Below, in pieces: positions 17,901 to 25,712 of a DNA stretch of 64,000 nucleotides. Source of the DNA: Candidatus Hadersleviella danica (GTDB taxonomy: Bacteria; Chloroflexota; Anaerolineae; Promineifilales; Promineifilaceae); assembly GCA_016711405.1 (NCBI GenBank), contig JADJSZ010000026.1, forward strand, positions 37,942-101,941. The letters run 5' to 3'. The notes below the pieces were generated by a model. The model was not told the origin of the DNA. It was given only the letters and a program-made list of their open reading frames with translations, and made no database searches. A program made the translations under genes and the position numbers. Each line of letters begins with the position of its first letter. The first letter of the stretch is position 1.

Positions 17901-18031
17901 CCACCGATGTGGCATGGGAACTGGCGCTGGCCGCGCTGGTGGAGCGCATTCCCCCTGTGGCGTGGCAAACGGCCGTGGCCGCCTATCACCCCGAGCAGTT
18001 GGCGGAGTTGGTCGCGGCCGTGCGGCCGTAG
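14957..18031 (+). CDS. BTAD-STAND-TPR transcriptional regulator (AfsR/SARP-like)
   Basis: A 1,024-residue regulator. Residues about 1-85 form an OmpR-type winged-helix domain (SREELADFLWDGRPRKQVLSNL). Residues about 95-235 form a bacterial transcriptional activator domain (YRGDFLEGV; LEEWAAVWRERL; LHYQNFRHLLAEEMGIPP). An NB-ARC/STAND ATPase follows: sensor FIGREPELATLE, Walker A VGLGGSGKTRL at about 285, Walker B LLILDNLEHL at about 355. Residues about 600-1000 are tetratricopeptide repeats (GLALAEEMGNQREMAIAL; AKSHYEAGLEQAERL). Family knowledge: TPR or ATPase sensing releases the DNA-binding domain to activate transcription. The target genes are not apparent. Confidence 0.88.
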   Translation: MSDILSLRLLGGLTTTLGTSSPPPLRFPSTRAELFLAYLALNPNPHSREELADFLWDGRPRKQVLSNLRSLLAQLPDEVKPYVLADRQTIGINPALPIWVDALAFAQQTAAPTTSSQLAAVIELYRGDFLEGVFARESHGLEEWAAVWRERLRHNAHQAHLKLAEEGLYRRQYELGIQHGRLALQLDPFNETAVRLLLRLFARAGQRNAALLHYQNFRHLLAEEMGIPPTAETIRLNDRIRLARQPIPHHLPSPPTPFIGREPELATLETLLDQPTTRLISIVGLGGSGKTRLATHVADGRQGEYLNGIHFIALAGVEDHAYLPTSLATQLDVPLQSSAPALPQLLAHLREQEMLLILDNLEHLAAEGASLVAQLLTAAPDVTLLVTSREPLGLPEEQIVPLAGLPLADTADPAGRLFAQCAQRSQAGFVYQGEVATAVQQICHAVEGLPLAIELAAALLPQQPIQRIAAEIQHTLANLTSRWRDIPTRHRSLTATFDYSWNLLTAEEQAALAGLALFRQPFETAAAAKIAHATPALLGQLARKSLVQPQGEGRSELLAMVRQFAYDKLEERGELAAVAANHGRYHLHFLATQEPLLNGADLPAALQAIAPRLQEFRAAWQWGVQQEAWPLLEGAIESLALFFEAKGWTFDGLTWFSETVAALPASAPGVLRGRLLSWLGYCQERTGQLAEAQATLLESLTLLETYPRWAGFVHKHLGTVAYSQGLYEQAEGYYHTAIALYEEIGFSPGLSICLTSFAFVRLDMGAVAESEALAQRGLALAEEMGNQREMAIALAVLGRLAEREGDYGRAQTIYRDNLALCERLGDVAGLAYGHHRLGNLVRQLGQLAEAKSHYEAGLEQAERLHDPWWRALFAVRLGNLAQEQLAYGEAQRLYHEARHLCEQMGDRRGMAITELHLGTTAAALGHESAAFAHLMASLETASAIQFMPTALEALLRLAQREQEQWPEWLLARAVAFVRQHPATDVAWELALAALVERIPPVAWQTAVAAYHPEQLAELVAAVRP

Positions 18032-18092
18032 GTGGGGTTGTCATGTAGGGGTGCATGCAATACGGCTCGACACATCTCTTTTTGGGATACGA

Positions 18093-18120
18093 TAGCACCT
18101 AAACAGGTGCTATTTTTATT
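18093..18120 (+). terminator. Rho-independent terminator
   Basis: Stem TAGCACCT / AGGTGCTA with loop AAAC, followed by a T5ATT tail. It lies about 60 bp after the BTAD regulator stop. Confidence 0.9.
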
Positions 18121-18160
18121 TAGGCCATTCCCCAAATTTAACTATCTTGCTGGGGAAAGA

Positions 18161-18232
18161 GTTTTAGACACGAATTTTCTCGAATCGATTTCGTGAAATT
18201 CGAAAAATTAGTGAAATTCGTGTCTCGTTTTA
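18161..18232. repeat. TTTTAGACACGAATT dispersed repeat, copy 1
   Basis: Starts TTTTAGACACGAATT and ends with the inverse AATTCGTGTCTCG, with AATTCG-type units between, so it is palindromic overall. The same 15-base start recurs at 53033-53047. Confidence 0.75.
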
Positions 18233-18531
18233 ACCTGTTTGGATAATTATTTTTCGGCAACGGCCTTAATACCACCGAGTACCCCGTTTTGGCACACAAA
18301 AGCACCTGCCCCAGCAGAACATGGATAGCACTTCCATGACCAATTACCCGCTAACCCCCTCTTTTTCAGGTTAGACTGAAGCATGTGATGACTTCGGATT
18401 GACAACCAAACAAACTGAGCAAAACATCGAAAAATTAAGGTCGTGGTTTTCACCATAAACGGGGTAATCGAGAAGAGGGGCATGGCCTAAGTAGCCACAG
18501 TAGACATACAAAAAAATTAGAAAAGCTTTTT

Positions 18532-19200
18532 ATGAAAATGTTTGAAGAACATCTGCTTTCTGCTTCAATTTACGGTGGGGAAAAAAGGGCGGCCGAGGTG
18601 CTGGCTTGTTTACGGCCGTATTACCCCCCCCTGCACTGCGAACTCCATTACAAAACCGCGTTGGAATTATTGGTGGCCACCATTTTGCTATCCCAAAACA
18701 CGGCCGAGCAAGTCAATGCCCTCACCCCCGCTCTTTTTGCGGCTTATGGGGATACGGCCGCATATTTGCAAGCACGGCGGCAAGATTTGGCGCGGCGAGT
18801 CTACCCCCTCGCCTTTTTCCGCCACAAAGCACGCTACATCCAAGAAAGTTGCCGCATTTTAGAAGAGCATTATGAGGGCGAATTGCCCCGCAATGGATAT
18901 GACCTGACCCAACTACCGGGATTATCACGCAAGGGAGCCAACCTGATTATGGGGGAGTTATTCAACGAGCCAATTGGCATTGCGGTGGAGATTCACACCC
19001 AACGGGTGGCCAATCGGCTGGGGTGGAGCGACGGCCGAAATGTGGTCAAAGTCGAAAACGACCTCCTCCAAACCATCCCCCCCAATCTGTGGCTGGAAAC
19101 GGGTTATTTGTTGCAACGCCACGGCCGCGCACAGTGCCATACCCATGCCCCCGCCTGTGCCACCTGTCCCCTCAACCACCTCTGCCCCTCGCGTGAGTGA
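18532..19200 (+). CDS. nth: Endonuclease III-like DNA glycosylase
   Basis: A 222-residue HhH-GPD protein. The helix-hairpin-helix LPGLSRKGANLIM (about 125-137) keeps the catalytic Lys of Nth. The iron-sulphur cluster ligands are present as C-x6-C-x2-C-x5-C near the C-terminus. Nth removes oxidised pyrimidines and nicks abasic sites. One oddity is that the strictly conserved Asp in the Nth motif VDTHV is Glu here: the codons at about 18985-18997 read AVEIHT. The protein may have altered chemistry or belong to a glycosylase subfamily. Start is ATG 18532; ATG 18538 is also possible. Confidence 0.84.
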   Translation: MKMFEEHLLSASIYGGEKRAAEVLACLRPYYPPLHCELHYKTALELLVATILLSQNTAEQVNALTPALFAAYGDTAAYLQARRQDLARRVYPLAFFRHKARYIQESCRILEEHYEGELPRNGYDLTQLPGLSRKGANLIMGELFNEPIGIAVEIHTQRVANRLGWSDGRNVVKVENDLLQTIPPNLWLETGYLLQRHGRAQCHTHAPACATCPLNHLCPSRE

Positions 19201-19237
19201 GGCGAGCATTGGGGACTGGGGAGGGACGATGATAGCC

Positions 19238-19274
19238 TCTAATCCCACTAACCACTAACCACTCGCCACTAATC
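19238..19274. repeat. CCACTAA heptamer array
   Basis: About four CACTAAC copies between convergent nth and the phosphorylase gene, next to the phosphorylase stop at 19273. Confidence 0.85.
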
Positions 19275-20592
19275 ACTTCTGACTCTCCACCGTGCCGTGT
19301 GAATGGGGCATAGGGGGAACTGGCTCGTCGCTCCATGTGAGCGCAGACAGCAATTCGGCCGTGGCGGAAGGGATTTGGGCGGCCGTGCGGGCGTGTATCG
19401 TGGCGATGGGTTGCCCTTCCTCGATCTTATCCCCAATTTTGAGCGGCAAATGGAACCCGACGGCGTAATCAATCGGGTCGCCCTTCTTGGCCCGCCCCGC
19501 GCCAAGGTTCATGGCGGCAATGCCCACCCCATCTGTTTCGATGGCGGACACATAGCCCGTGCGGGGGGCGGCAACGGCCGCCACATGCGGCGCACGGGGG
19601 AGCAAATCGGGGTCATCCACCTGCGCCACATCCCCCCCTTGCGCGGCGACCATCGCCCGAAACTTGGCAAGGGCACGGCCGCTGTCCCGCGCTTCGGCGA
19701 GACGGCCGTGCGCCTCCTCCAGCGAATCCACGGCCTCAGCCAGCAGGAGCATGTGCGCCCCCACCTCCACACAATGCGCCCAAAAATCGGGCGGCGGCGT
19801 GCCGTCGGGGTGCAGGGTTTCGATGGCCTCGCGCACCTCCAGCGCATTGCCGATGGCGTAGCCGAGCGGCTGGTTCATATCGGAGAGCAAGGCCACTGTT
19901 TGCCGCCCCGCATCGTGGCCAATATCCACCATGCGCTGGGCGAGTTCCCGCGCCTCGGCTACCGTTTTCATAAACGCCCCACTGCCCACTTTCACATCCA
20001 GCACGATGGCATCTGCCCCCGAAGCGAGCTTTTTGGACATGATGGAGGCGGCAATGAGCGGGATGCTGGAAACGGTGGCAGTCACATCGCGCAGGGCGTA
20101 GAGCTTGCCGTCGGCCGGGGCGAGCGCGGCCGTTTGCCCCGCCAACACAAGCCCAATCTCGCGCACTTGCCGCTTAAACTGCGCCAAATCCATGTCGAAC
20201 CGCCAGCCCGTGATGGCTTCCATCTTGTCGAGTGTGCCGCCCGTAAAGCCGAGGCCACGGCCGCTCATCTTGGCCACGGGAATGCCGCACGCGGCGACGA
20301 GGGGTTGCACCACCAGCGTGGTTTTATCGCCCACGCCGCCGCTGGAATGTTTGTCTATGGCGAAGGGGATGGTGTCGTGCAAATCCAACTGCTCGCCCGA
20401 GGCGGCCATGGCCAGCGTTAAATCCACTGTTTCGCGCCGGCTCATGCCTTGCAGGTAGATGGCCATGCAGAGGGCGGAGGCTTGGTAGTCGGGGATTTGC
20501 TCGGCCGTGTACGCCTCGATAAACCAGCGGATTTCGGCCGTGGTCAGTTCGCGGCCGTCTCGTTTGTGGGCAATAATGTCGAGAATTTTCAT
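19273..20592 (-). CDS. deoA: Pyrimidine-nucleoside (thymidine) phosphorylase
   Basis: A 439-residue protein that splits thymidine or uridine with phosphate to give the base and a pentose-1-phosphate. The family signature SGRGLGFTGGTLDKMEAI lies at about 110-127. The phosphate-binding DKHSSGGVGDKTTL lies at about 79-92. Length is typical of the type II nucleoside phosphorylase family, including the C-terminal barrel-like domain. Whether it is thymidine-specific (deoA) or broad (pdp) cannot be told by eye. It is followed on the same strand only by a repeat-rich gap; no other deo genes are nearby. Confidence 0.9.
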   Translation of the reverse strand: MKILDIIAHKRDGRELTTAEIRWFIEAYTAEQIPDYQASALCMAIYLQGMSRRETVDLTLAMAASGEQLDLHDTIPFAIDKHSSGGVGDKTTLVVQPLVAACGIPVAKMSGRGLGFTGGTLDKMEAITGWRFDMDLAQFKRQVREIGLVLAGQTAALAPADGKLYALRDVTATVSSIPLIAASIMSKKLASGADAIVLDVKVGSGAFMKTVAEARELAQRMVDIGHDAGRQTVALLSDMNQPLGYAIGNALEVREAIETLHPDGTPPPDFWAHCVEVGAHMLLLAEAVDSLEEAHGRLAEARDSGRALAKFRAMVAAQGGDVAQVDDPDLLPRAPHVAAVAAPRTGYVSAIETDGVGIAAMNLGAGRAKKGDPIDYAVGFHLPLKIGDKIEEGQPIATIHARTAAQIPSATAELLSALTWSDEPVPPMPHSHGTVESQK

Positions 20593-20593
20593 G

Positions 20594-20640
20594 GGATGGG
20601 GGGATTGCGGAATGGGGAATGCGGATTGCTGGGACAGGAG
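20594..20640. repeat. GGAATGCGGATTGC repeats
   Basis: GGGATTGCGGAATGGGGAATGCGGATT-type heptamers directly upstream of the phosphorylase ATG. This is the complement of the CGCATTC/CGCAATC family at 21395-21417, 36980-37015, 51000-51030 and 63128-63160. The rest of the gap to 20767 looks unique. Confidence 0.75.
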
Positions 20641-20767
20641 ATGCTGGAAATATCAGGCGTTTATTTAACACAAAGCCATGAAAAGGAGCAAAGACGAAGT
20701 TCGGGAGAGCTGAGCAAGTTAATTGCATCTAAGCGACTTTGCTTCAATTCAATTACACTCAGAACTC

Positions 20768-21355
20768 CTACCCTCGGCCATGAGGCCGATTGAGAGCCGC
20801 TTGCACCCGGTCTTCCACGCTTTTAATCTCGCGGGGGAGCTTTTGCAGGGCGGCTTGTGCTTCCACAATGCTAAAGCCAAGGGCAGTTAGGAAATCTATC
20901 ACTTCGGCATCGGTGTCGGCGATAAGGGGCACGGCCGCCGCCCCGCCTGCCCCGCTGAAATCGAGCTTGTCGCGCAGGTGGAACATGACCCGCTCGGCCG
21001 TCTTTTTGCCAATGCCCGGCACGCGCTGGAGCACGGCCGTCTCCTCTCGCAAAATGGCACTCTTCAGCAATTCGGGGCTGAGCGTGGAGAGAATGGCCAA
21101 GGCGACTTTGGGGCCAACCCCGTTCACCCCCAGCAACACCTCAAAGAGGGTTAGCTCGTCCTCTTGCTCAAAGCCATAGAGGGCCATGTTATCCTCCCGC
21201 ACCAAAAAGTGGGTGTGCAGGTGAATGGGTCGGCCGAGGTTGACATCCTCCAACACCATGCGCGGCACGTAGACGCGCAACCCCACCCCGCCAACGTTGA
21301 TAATGACAAAATCGGAGCCTGTTTTGAGAAGTGTGCCGCTGATATTGGTAATCAT
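20768..21355 (-). CDS. ruvA: Holliday junction ATP-dependent helicase subunit RuvA
   Basis: A 195-residue RuvA. The N-terminal OB fold reads MITNISGTLLKTGSDFVIINVGGVGLRVYVP-like sequence. HhH motifs are at LLGVNGVGPKVALAIL (about 70-85) and VPGIGKKTAERVMFHL (about 108-123). The C-terminal domain III (ALGFSIVEAQAALQKL) binds RuvB. It targets RuvB to four-way junctions. It lies downstream of ruvC, separated by a repeat array. ruvB is not in the window. Confidence 0.95.
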   Translation of the reverse strand: MITNISGTLLKTGSDFVIINVGGVGLRVYVPRMVLEDVNLGRPIHLHTHFLVREDNMALYGFEQEDELTLFEVLLGVNGVGPKVALAILSTLSPELLKSAILREETAVLQRVPGIGKKTAERVMFHLRDKLDFSGAGGAAAVPLIADTDAEVIDFLTALGFSIVEAQAALQKLPREIKSVEDRVQAALNRPHGRG

Positions 21356-21417
21356 AGTGGTTAGTGGTTAGTGGCTAGTGGTTAGTTCCGCAATCCGCAT
21401 TCCCCATTCCGCAATCC
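21356..21417. repeat. TTAGTGG array plus CGCAATC/CGCATTC array
   Basis: Between ruvC and ruvA lie four TTAGTGG heptamers and then four copies of CCGCAATC, CCGCATTC and CCCCATTC. Two unrelated families abut directly. Confidence 0.92.
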
Positions 21418-21419
21418 CG

Positions 21420-21908
21420 CTACGCGACCAACGCCTCATAGCGCATGTATTGGGCATGGGTAATGGCAATGGCGAGGCCGTCGGCCGCGTCGTCGGGGCG
21501 GGGGGTCTCTTCGAGGTTGAGGAGTTGGCGAACCATCATTTGCATTTGGGGCTTGTCGGCGTTGCCATAGCCCGTGATGGCTTCTTTGATTTTCATGGGG
21601 GGGTATTCGGCGATGGGCAGGTGGGCGTGGGCAAGGGCGAGGAGCAACACGCCCCGCGCTTGGCCAACGGTAAGGGCGGTGGTGACGTTTTTGCCGAAGA
21701 AGAGCTGTTCGATGGCGGCCGTGTCCGGCCGATATTCCTGCACAATTTTGCACAACTCGTCGTAAATCCACACCAAACGATGGGGCATCTCCCAATTGGC
21801 TGGGGTGGTGATGACACCATACGTAACGACGCGCAACTCGCCCTCGTCGCTGTCTATCACGCCATAACCTGTCGTCGCTGTACCGGGGTCAATGCCTAAA
21901 ATACGCAT
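21420..21908 (-). CDS. ruvC: Crossover junction endodeoxyribonuclease RuvC
   Basis: A 162-residue Holliday junction resolvase. The first catalytic Asp is in ILGIDPGTATTGYGVID (residues 3-19), the Glu in AAIEQLFFGKN (about 65-75), and the last acidic pair in RPDDAADGLAIAITHA (about 136-151). The PPMKIKEAITGYGNADKPQMQ segment is typical of DNA contact in the family. It forms the ruvCA pair with the next gene. Confidence 0.95.
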   Translation of the reverse strand: MRILGIDPGTATTGYGVIDSDEGELRVVTYGVITTPANWEMPHRLVWIYDELCKIVQEYRPDTAAIEQLFFGKNVTTALTVGQARGVLLLALAHAHLPIAEYPPMKIKEAITGYGNADKPQMQMMVRQLLNLEETPRPDDAADGLAIAITHAQYMRYEALVA

Positions 21909-21934
21909 AGGGGGGATTTTACCATATCGGGGTG

Positions 21935-22042
21935 AGTTATTGGGTTACTGGTTACTGGTTATTCGTTATTGGGTTATTCGTTAGGACCCGAGGCGTTTGC
22001 ACCCACCAACCCAACTAACGAATAACCAATAACGAATAACTC
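21935..22042. repeat. GGTTACT/ATTCGTT and AACGAATA inverted arrays (hairpin)
   Basis: Left arm TTACTGGTTACTGGTTATTCGTTATT-like units, a spacer of about 35 bp with a palindrome-poor sequence, then AACGAATAACCAATAACGAATAA. The two arms are reverse complements. They separate ruvC from the glycosidase gene. Confidence 0.88.
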
Positions 22043-22044
22043 CC

Positions 22045-23388
22045 CTACCGCCACGGGGTATCTGGAATGGTGGCGGGTTGGGCGTAGGGGCCGTTGGCTA
22101 AATCGTCGAAGTAGCCCAAGCGGTATAAATCGCCGTAGGAGAAGAGGGCGTGGCCGGCCGTGCCAAATTCGCGGGCCGAGTTAATCCGCGCTTCGATTTG
22201 GGCAAAGTCGCTGTAGCCCGTGCCAATGCCGGGGATGACCCAACGGCCGCTGGATTCACCCATAAAATCTTGCACGAGTGTGCGCCACTTTTCCAGCGTC
22301 CAAAACGTATCCGTATCGAAATTGCTGGGGTAAATCATGGGCATGATGGCATCTATGTAGCCACCTGCTTGCCACGCTTTAGAATCTTGGTAATAGCTGT
22401 GGTAGCCTTGCGTGGCTCCCCAACCCCACTTGTCTATGTGGATGGGCCAGACAGCGGCCGAAAACAGCATGTCGGGGTGTTGGGCAATCACATCATCATA
22501 AAAACGGCGCACCGTGCCATTGACCTGTTGCCGTTGCCAATCGGCATAGCCCGCCCCAAAACAGCTACCACCCCAATAAAACATGCTCACGGGGTCGCAG
22601 GAGGCGTTGGAGCCGCCATAGCGGATGTGGTCGAGGTGCAGGCCGTCCAAATCGTAGCGGCTGGCCAAATCGTTGGCCACAGCCATCAGGTGGTCATCCA
22701 CAAAAATAGAGGCGGGGCTGGTGCGAAGATAGCTACTACATTGCGTGCCCGTCTGCCCCGCCCATTGCACGCCGTTGAGATGGCCGTTGGTTTGGCCGTG
22801 GTAATCGCGCACTTTGTAGTACAAATGTTGGGGCGAGGCGGCCGCTGACGGGGTTGTGCCGCAATCCCACAGGGGGTATACATTGACATACGCATGAACC
22901 TGAATCCCATTTGCGTGCGCCCGTTCAATAAGCCGTTGCAGAGGATCCCAATACGGGTCGGGCGCTTGGCCGAGGGTTCCGCCCGAAATGCGCTGTGCCC
23001 ACGGCTCGAGGCCGGGGGTGTAATAGGCATCGGCCGTGCCCCGCACCTGAAAGAAGATGACGTTAAAGCCCGCGTAGGCGGCATTGTCCACCATCTCATC
23101 TATTTTGGCGGGGCTGGCGGGTTGGTTAAACACCGTCCAGTCGAAGCGGGTAATCCACAAGCCGCGCATCTCCACCATCGCCCCGGACGGGGTGGCCGTA
23201 GGCGTGGGGGTGGGCGATGGCGTGGGCGAAGGAGTAAAAGTAGGTGTGGGCAGGGCGCGTTCGATGTAGGGCAGGTAAGAGGCGCTGGTGGGGTTGATTT
23301 GGCTGGCCACAGGGCTGGTTTGCACCCACACGGCCGCCCCAAACAGCAAAAACCAAGGCAATGCAAGGAGGAAAAATGATTTTTTCAT
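22045..23388 (-). CDS. Secreted glycoside hydrolase-like protein (GHL10/DUF187 type)
   Basis: A 447-residue exported protein. A signal peptide (LLALPWFLLFGAAVWV) is followed by a Pro/Thr linker (PTPTFTPSPTPSPTPTPT). The catalytic-like domain begins EMRGLWITRFDWTVFN at about 75 and continues with YAGFNVIFFQVRGTADAYY, GIQVHAYVNVYPLW, DGLHLDHIRYGG (about 235-246) and DAIMPMIYPSNF. This is the order of motifs in the glycosyl-hydrolase-like 10 TIM-barrel family. DLDGLHLDHIRY carries the probable catalytic Asp. The natural glycan is unknown. Confidence 0.82.
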   Translation of the reverse strand: MKKSFFLLALPWFLLFGAAVWVQTSPVASQINPTSASYLPYIERALPTPTFTPSPTPSPTPTPTATPSGAMVEMRGLWITRFDWTVFNQPASPAKIDEMVDNAAYAGFNVIFFQVRGTADAYYTPGLEPWAQRISGGTLGQAPDPYWDPLQRLIERAHANGIQVHAYVNVYPLWDCGTTPSAAASPQHLYYKVRDYHGQTNGHLNGVQWAGQTGTQCSSYLRTSPASIFVDDHLMAVANDLASRYDLDGLHLDHIRYGGSNASCDPVSMFYWGGSCFGAGYADWQRQQVNGTVRRFYDDVIAQHPDMLFSAAVWPIHIDKWGWGATQGYHSYYQDSKAWQAGGYIDAIMPMIYPSNFDTDTFWTLEKWRTLVQDFMGESSGRWVIPGIGTGYSDFAQIEARINSAREFGTAGHALFSYGDLYRLGYFDDLANGPYAQPATIPDTPWR

Positions 23389-23493
23389 AGGACGGGAGGA
23401 CTGAGGACAAGGGACAACGGACTAATGACCAATGACCAATGACAAATGACATTTTATCATAGCTACACCCACCGTTTCCCCATCATTCACAAT

Positions 23494-23630
23494 TCCCGGG
23501 GGGGGTGTTTTTTGGGGGGGGGTTTTTTGGTTTTTACCCCCAAGGGGGGCGGGGGGGCACTATTCTCTGTCGGTTTTTTGTTGTTTTTGGGGGGTTGTTT
23601 TGTCCCCCCCCGGGGGGGGACCCCACCCAT
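23494..23630. other. Poly-G/poly-T low-complexity block, probable artefact
   Basis: About 135 bp of long G runs broken by T and C runs (G8-G10 repeatedly), unlike anything nearby, between ATTCACA repeats. No gene or known element is seen. This may be sequencing or assembly error. The reading frame entering the kynB gene from upstream is an artefact of this block. Confidence 0.7.
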
Positions 23631-23673
23631 TCACAATTCACAATTCACAATTCCCAAGCTATACTTTCCCGCC

Positions 23674-24300
23674 ATGACCTACATTGACATTTCCCGCACC
23701 TTATCCCCCGCCACGGCCGTTTGGACGGGCGACTCCCCCTTTGTGTTGCAACAAAAACTGCGCTTGGCCGATGGCGACACGGTCAACCTGACCACCATTC
23801 ATGTCAGCGCCCACATGGGCACGCATGTGGATGCCCCCAGCCATTTTGCCATTGATGGGCACACGATGGAATCGGCTCCGCTGGAGGTCTATTGGGGGCC
23901 AGCCCAAGTCGTCACCGTGGCCAAAGAGGTGGGGCCGTTGTTTCCCGCCGATTTTGCCAATGTAGAACTCGGCCGTGCCCCCCGCCTGCTGGTCAACTCC
24001 CGCCACGCCGAACGCGACCACGGCCACTTTTACCCCGATTTCGTCCACCCCAGCCCCGAACTGGCCGATTTTCTCGGCCAACACGGCATCATCTTGTACG
24101 GCGCCGATGCCCCCTCGATGGACGATTCCCAGAGCCAAACCCTGCCCGGCCACCACGCCATGCTCCGCAACAACATCTACATCATGGAAGGGCTAGATTT
24201 GCGCCTCGCCCCCGATGGCCTCTACGAACTCTCCGCCTTCCCCCTCAAAATCGCCACTGGGGATGGGAGTCCAGTGCGGGCCGTGCTGAGAACGTTGTAA
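23674..24300 (+). CDS. kynB: Kynurenine formamidase (cyclase family)
   Basis: A 208-residue cyclase-family metal hydrolase. The hallmark HMGTHVDAPSHF (about 49-60) provides the His and Asp zinc ligands. DISRTLSPATAVWTGD opens the protein as in KynB. YGADAPSMDD and LPGHHAMLRNNIYIMEGLD complete the KynB pattern. It converts N-formylkynurenine to kynurenine. The next gene is kynureninase, which strongly supports this assignment. ATG 23674 follows the ATTCACA repeats and is preferred to longer frames that run back through the poly-G block. Confidence 0.87.
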   Translation: MTYIDISRTLSPATAVWTGDSPFVLQQKLRLADGDTVNLTTIHVSAHMGTHVDAPSHFAIDGHTMESAPLEVYWGPAQVVTVAKEVGPLFPADFANVELGRAPRLLVNSRHAERDHGHFYPDFVHPSPELADFLGQHGIILYGADAPSMDDSQSQTLPGHHAMLRNNIYIMEGLDLRLAPDGLYELSAFPLKIATGDGSPVRAVLRTL

Positions 24301-24301
24301 G

Positions 24302-24373
24302 TAGCGAATAGTAAATAGTGAGTAGTGCCGTCACTATTCACTACTTACTCACTAATCACTAGCCACTAACCAC
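24302..24373. repeat. AGTAAATAGTGAG / CACTATTCACTAC inverted arrays
   Basis: Left arm of ATAGTAAATAGTGAGTAGTG-type repeats, loop CCGTC, right arm of complementary CACTATTCACTACTTACTC units, then CACTAAC heptamers. It forms a potential hairpin between kynB and kynU. Confidence 0.88.
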
Positions 24374-24384
24374 TATCCTCCCTC

Positions 24385-25647
24385 ATGGCCAACCTCGACG
24401 CTTCCTCCGCTTACGCCCTCGATGCCAAAGATGATTTGGCACATTTTCGGGATAAATTCGTCTCACGTGACCCCGAATTGATTTATTTGGATGGCAACTC
24501 ACTCGGCCGTTTGCCCCGCGCCACCATGACCCGCCTGCAAGATTTGGTGGAAAAAGAGTGGGGCGACCGGCTCATTCGGGGGTGGAACGAGGGCTGGTTT
24601 GAGATGGCGCAAAAGGTGGGCGACAAAATCGGCCAACTGATTGGCGCCCAGCCGGGCGAGGTCATTGTGGGGGATTCCACCTCGGTGAACCTGTACAAAC
24701 TGGCTTTGGCGGCCGTGCTCGCCCGCCCCAACCGCCCCCAAATCATCACCGACGACCTCAACTTCCCTTCCGATGTGTACATTTTGCAGGGGATTGCCCA
24801 GCAAGCCCCCGGCCGCACGGTGCGGGTGGTGCATTCGGCCGACCAAATCCACGGCCCTGTGGCCGACATATCGGCCGCGCTCAACGAGCGCACCGCCCTA
24901 CTCAGCCTCTCCCACACCGTCTTTAAGAGCGGCTACACCTATGATTTAGCGGCCGTGTCGGCCGCCGCCCGCGATGCGGGAGCCTTAACCCTGTGGGATT
25001 TCAGCCACTCCGTCGGCTCCGTGCCCATCAACGTGACCGAGGCCAAAGTGGATATGGCCGTTGGTTGCACTTATAAATATCTGAATGGCGGCCCCGGTGC
25101 GCCCGCCTTTTTGTATGTGCGCCGCAGTTTGCAGGAGCAGTTGCGCAACCCCATTGCGGGCTGGTTTGGGCAACAAAACATGTTCGATTTTGGGCTAGAC
25201 TACCAGCCCACGGCCGGGATTCGCCGTTTTATGGTGGGCACACCGCCCATTTTGGGATTAGCGGCCGTGGATGTCGGGGTCAACATTGTTCTGGAGGCGG
25301 GCATGGCCAAATTGCGCCAAAAGTCCGTCCAACAAACGGAATATCTGATTGCTCTCTACCACGAATTTCTGGCTCCGCTCGGCTTTCGGCTCAACTCCCC
25401 CACTGAAGGGGCACGGCGCGGTTCCCATATCTCGATTGGGCACGATGAGGGGTGGCGCATCAACCAAGCCTTCATCCACGATACCCACGTCTTGCCCGAT
25501 TTTCGCGCCCCCGATAATTTGCGGTTGGGCATTGCCCCGCTCTACACCACGTTTGTGGATTTGCACACGGCCGTCATGCGCCTGCGCAACCTCGTGGCCA
25601 ACAAGGTGTATGAGAAGTATGATGTGGAGAGAACGGCCGTGACGTAA
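24385..25647 (+). CDS. kynU: Kynureninase
   Basis: A 420-residue fold-type I PLP enzyme that cleaves kynurenine to anthranilate and alanine. Visible motifs are IYLDGNSLGRLP (about 34-45), GWFEMAQKVGDKI, the GDSTSVNLYKL segment (about 100-110), the SHSVGSVPINV region and the PLP lysine in GCTYKYLNGGPGAPAFLY (about 228-245). Length matches KynU. It lies 84 bp after kynB, so the two encode consecutive steps of tryptophan degradation. No tryptophan 2,3-dioxygenase is seen in the window. Confidence 0.92.
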   Translation: MANLDASSAYALDAKDDLAHFRDKFVSRDPELIYLDGNSLGRLPRATMTRLQDLVEKEWGDRLIRGWNEGWFEMAQKVGDKIGQLIGAQPGEVIVGDSTSVNLYKLALAAVLARPNRPQIITDDLNFPSDVYILQGIAQQAPGRTVRVVHSADQIHGPVADISAALNERTALLSLSHTVFKSGYTYDLAAVSAAARDAGALTLWDFSHSVGSVPINVTEAKVDMAVGCTYKYLNGGPGAPAFLYVRRSLQEQLRNPIAGWFGQQNMFDFGLDYQPTAGIRRFMVGTPPILGLAAVDVGVNIVLEAGMAKLRQKSVQQTEYLIALYHEFLAPLGFRLNSPTEGARRGSHISIGHDEGWRINQAFIHDTHVLPDFRAPDNLRLGIAPLYTTFVDLHTAVMRLRNLVANKVYEKYDVERTAVT

Positions 25648-25712
25648 GCCTCTTAATCGAGCAAAATTAGCTAGAAACGAAATGGGAAAAGCAAAAGACG
25701 AGGAGGTATAAA

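Larger units (their letters stand above)
18032..18531. other. 500-bp spacer with dispersed repeats, no confident gene
   Basis: The gap holds a GTAGGGGTGCATGCAAT remnant at 18047-18063, a terminator at 18093-18120 and a TTTTAGACACGAATT-type repeat at 18161-18232. After 18240 I see nothing convincing. A 78-residue minus-strand frame at 18247-18483 has no recognisable motif and could be a fragment of an older gene. Confidence 0.6.

Noticed and set aside
18247..18483. 78-residue minus-strand protein
   Set aside because: No motif, no clear ribosome-binding site, unusual composition. Left as an undefined spacer.
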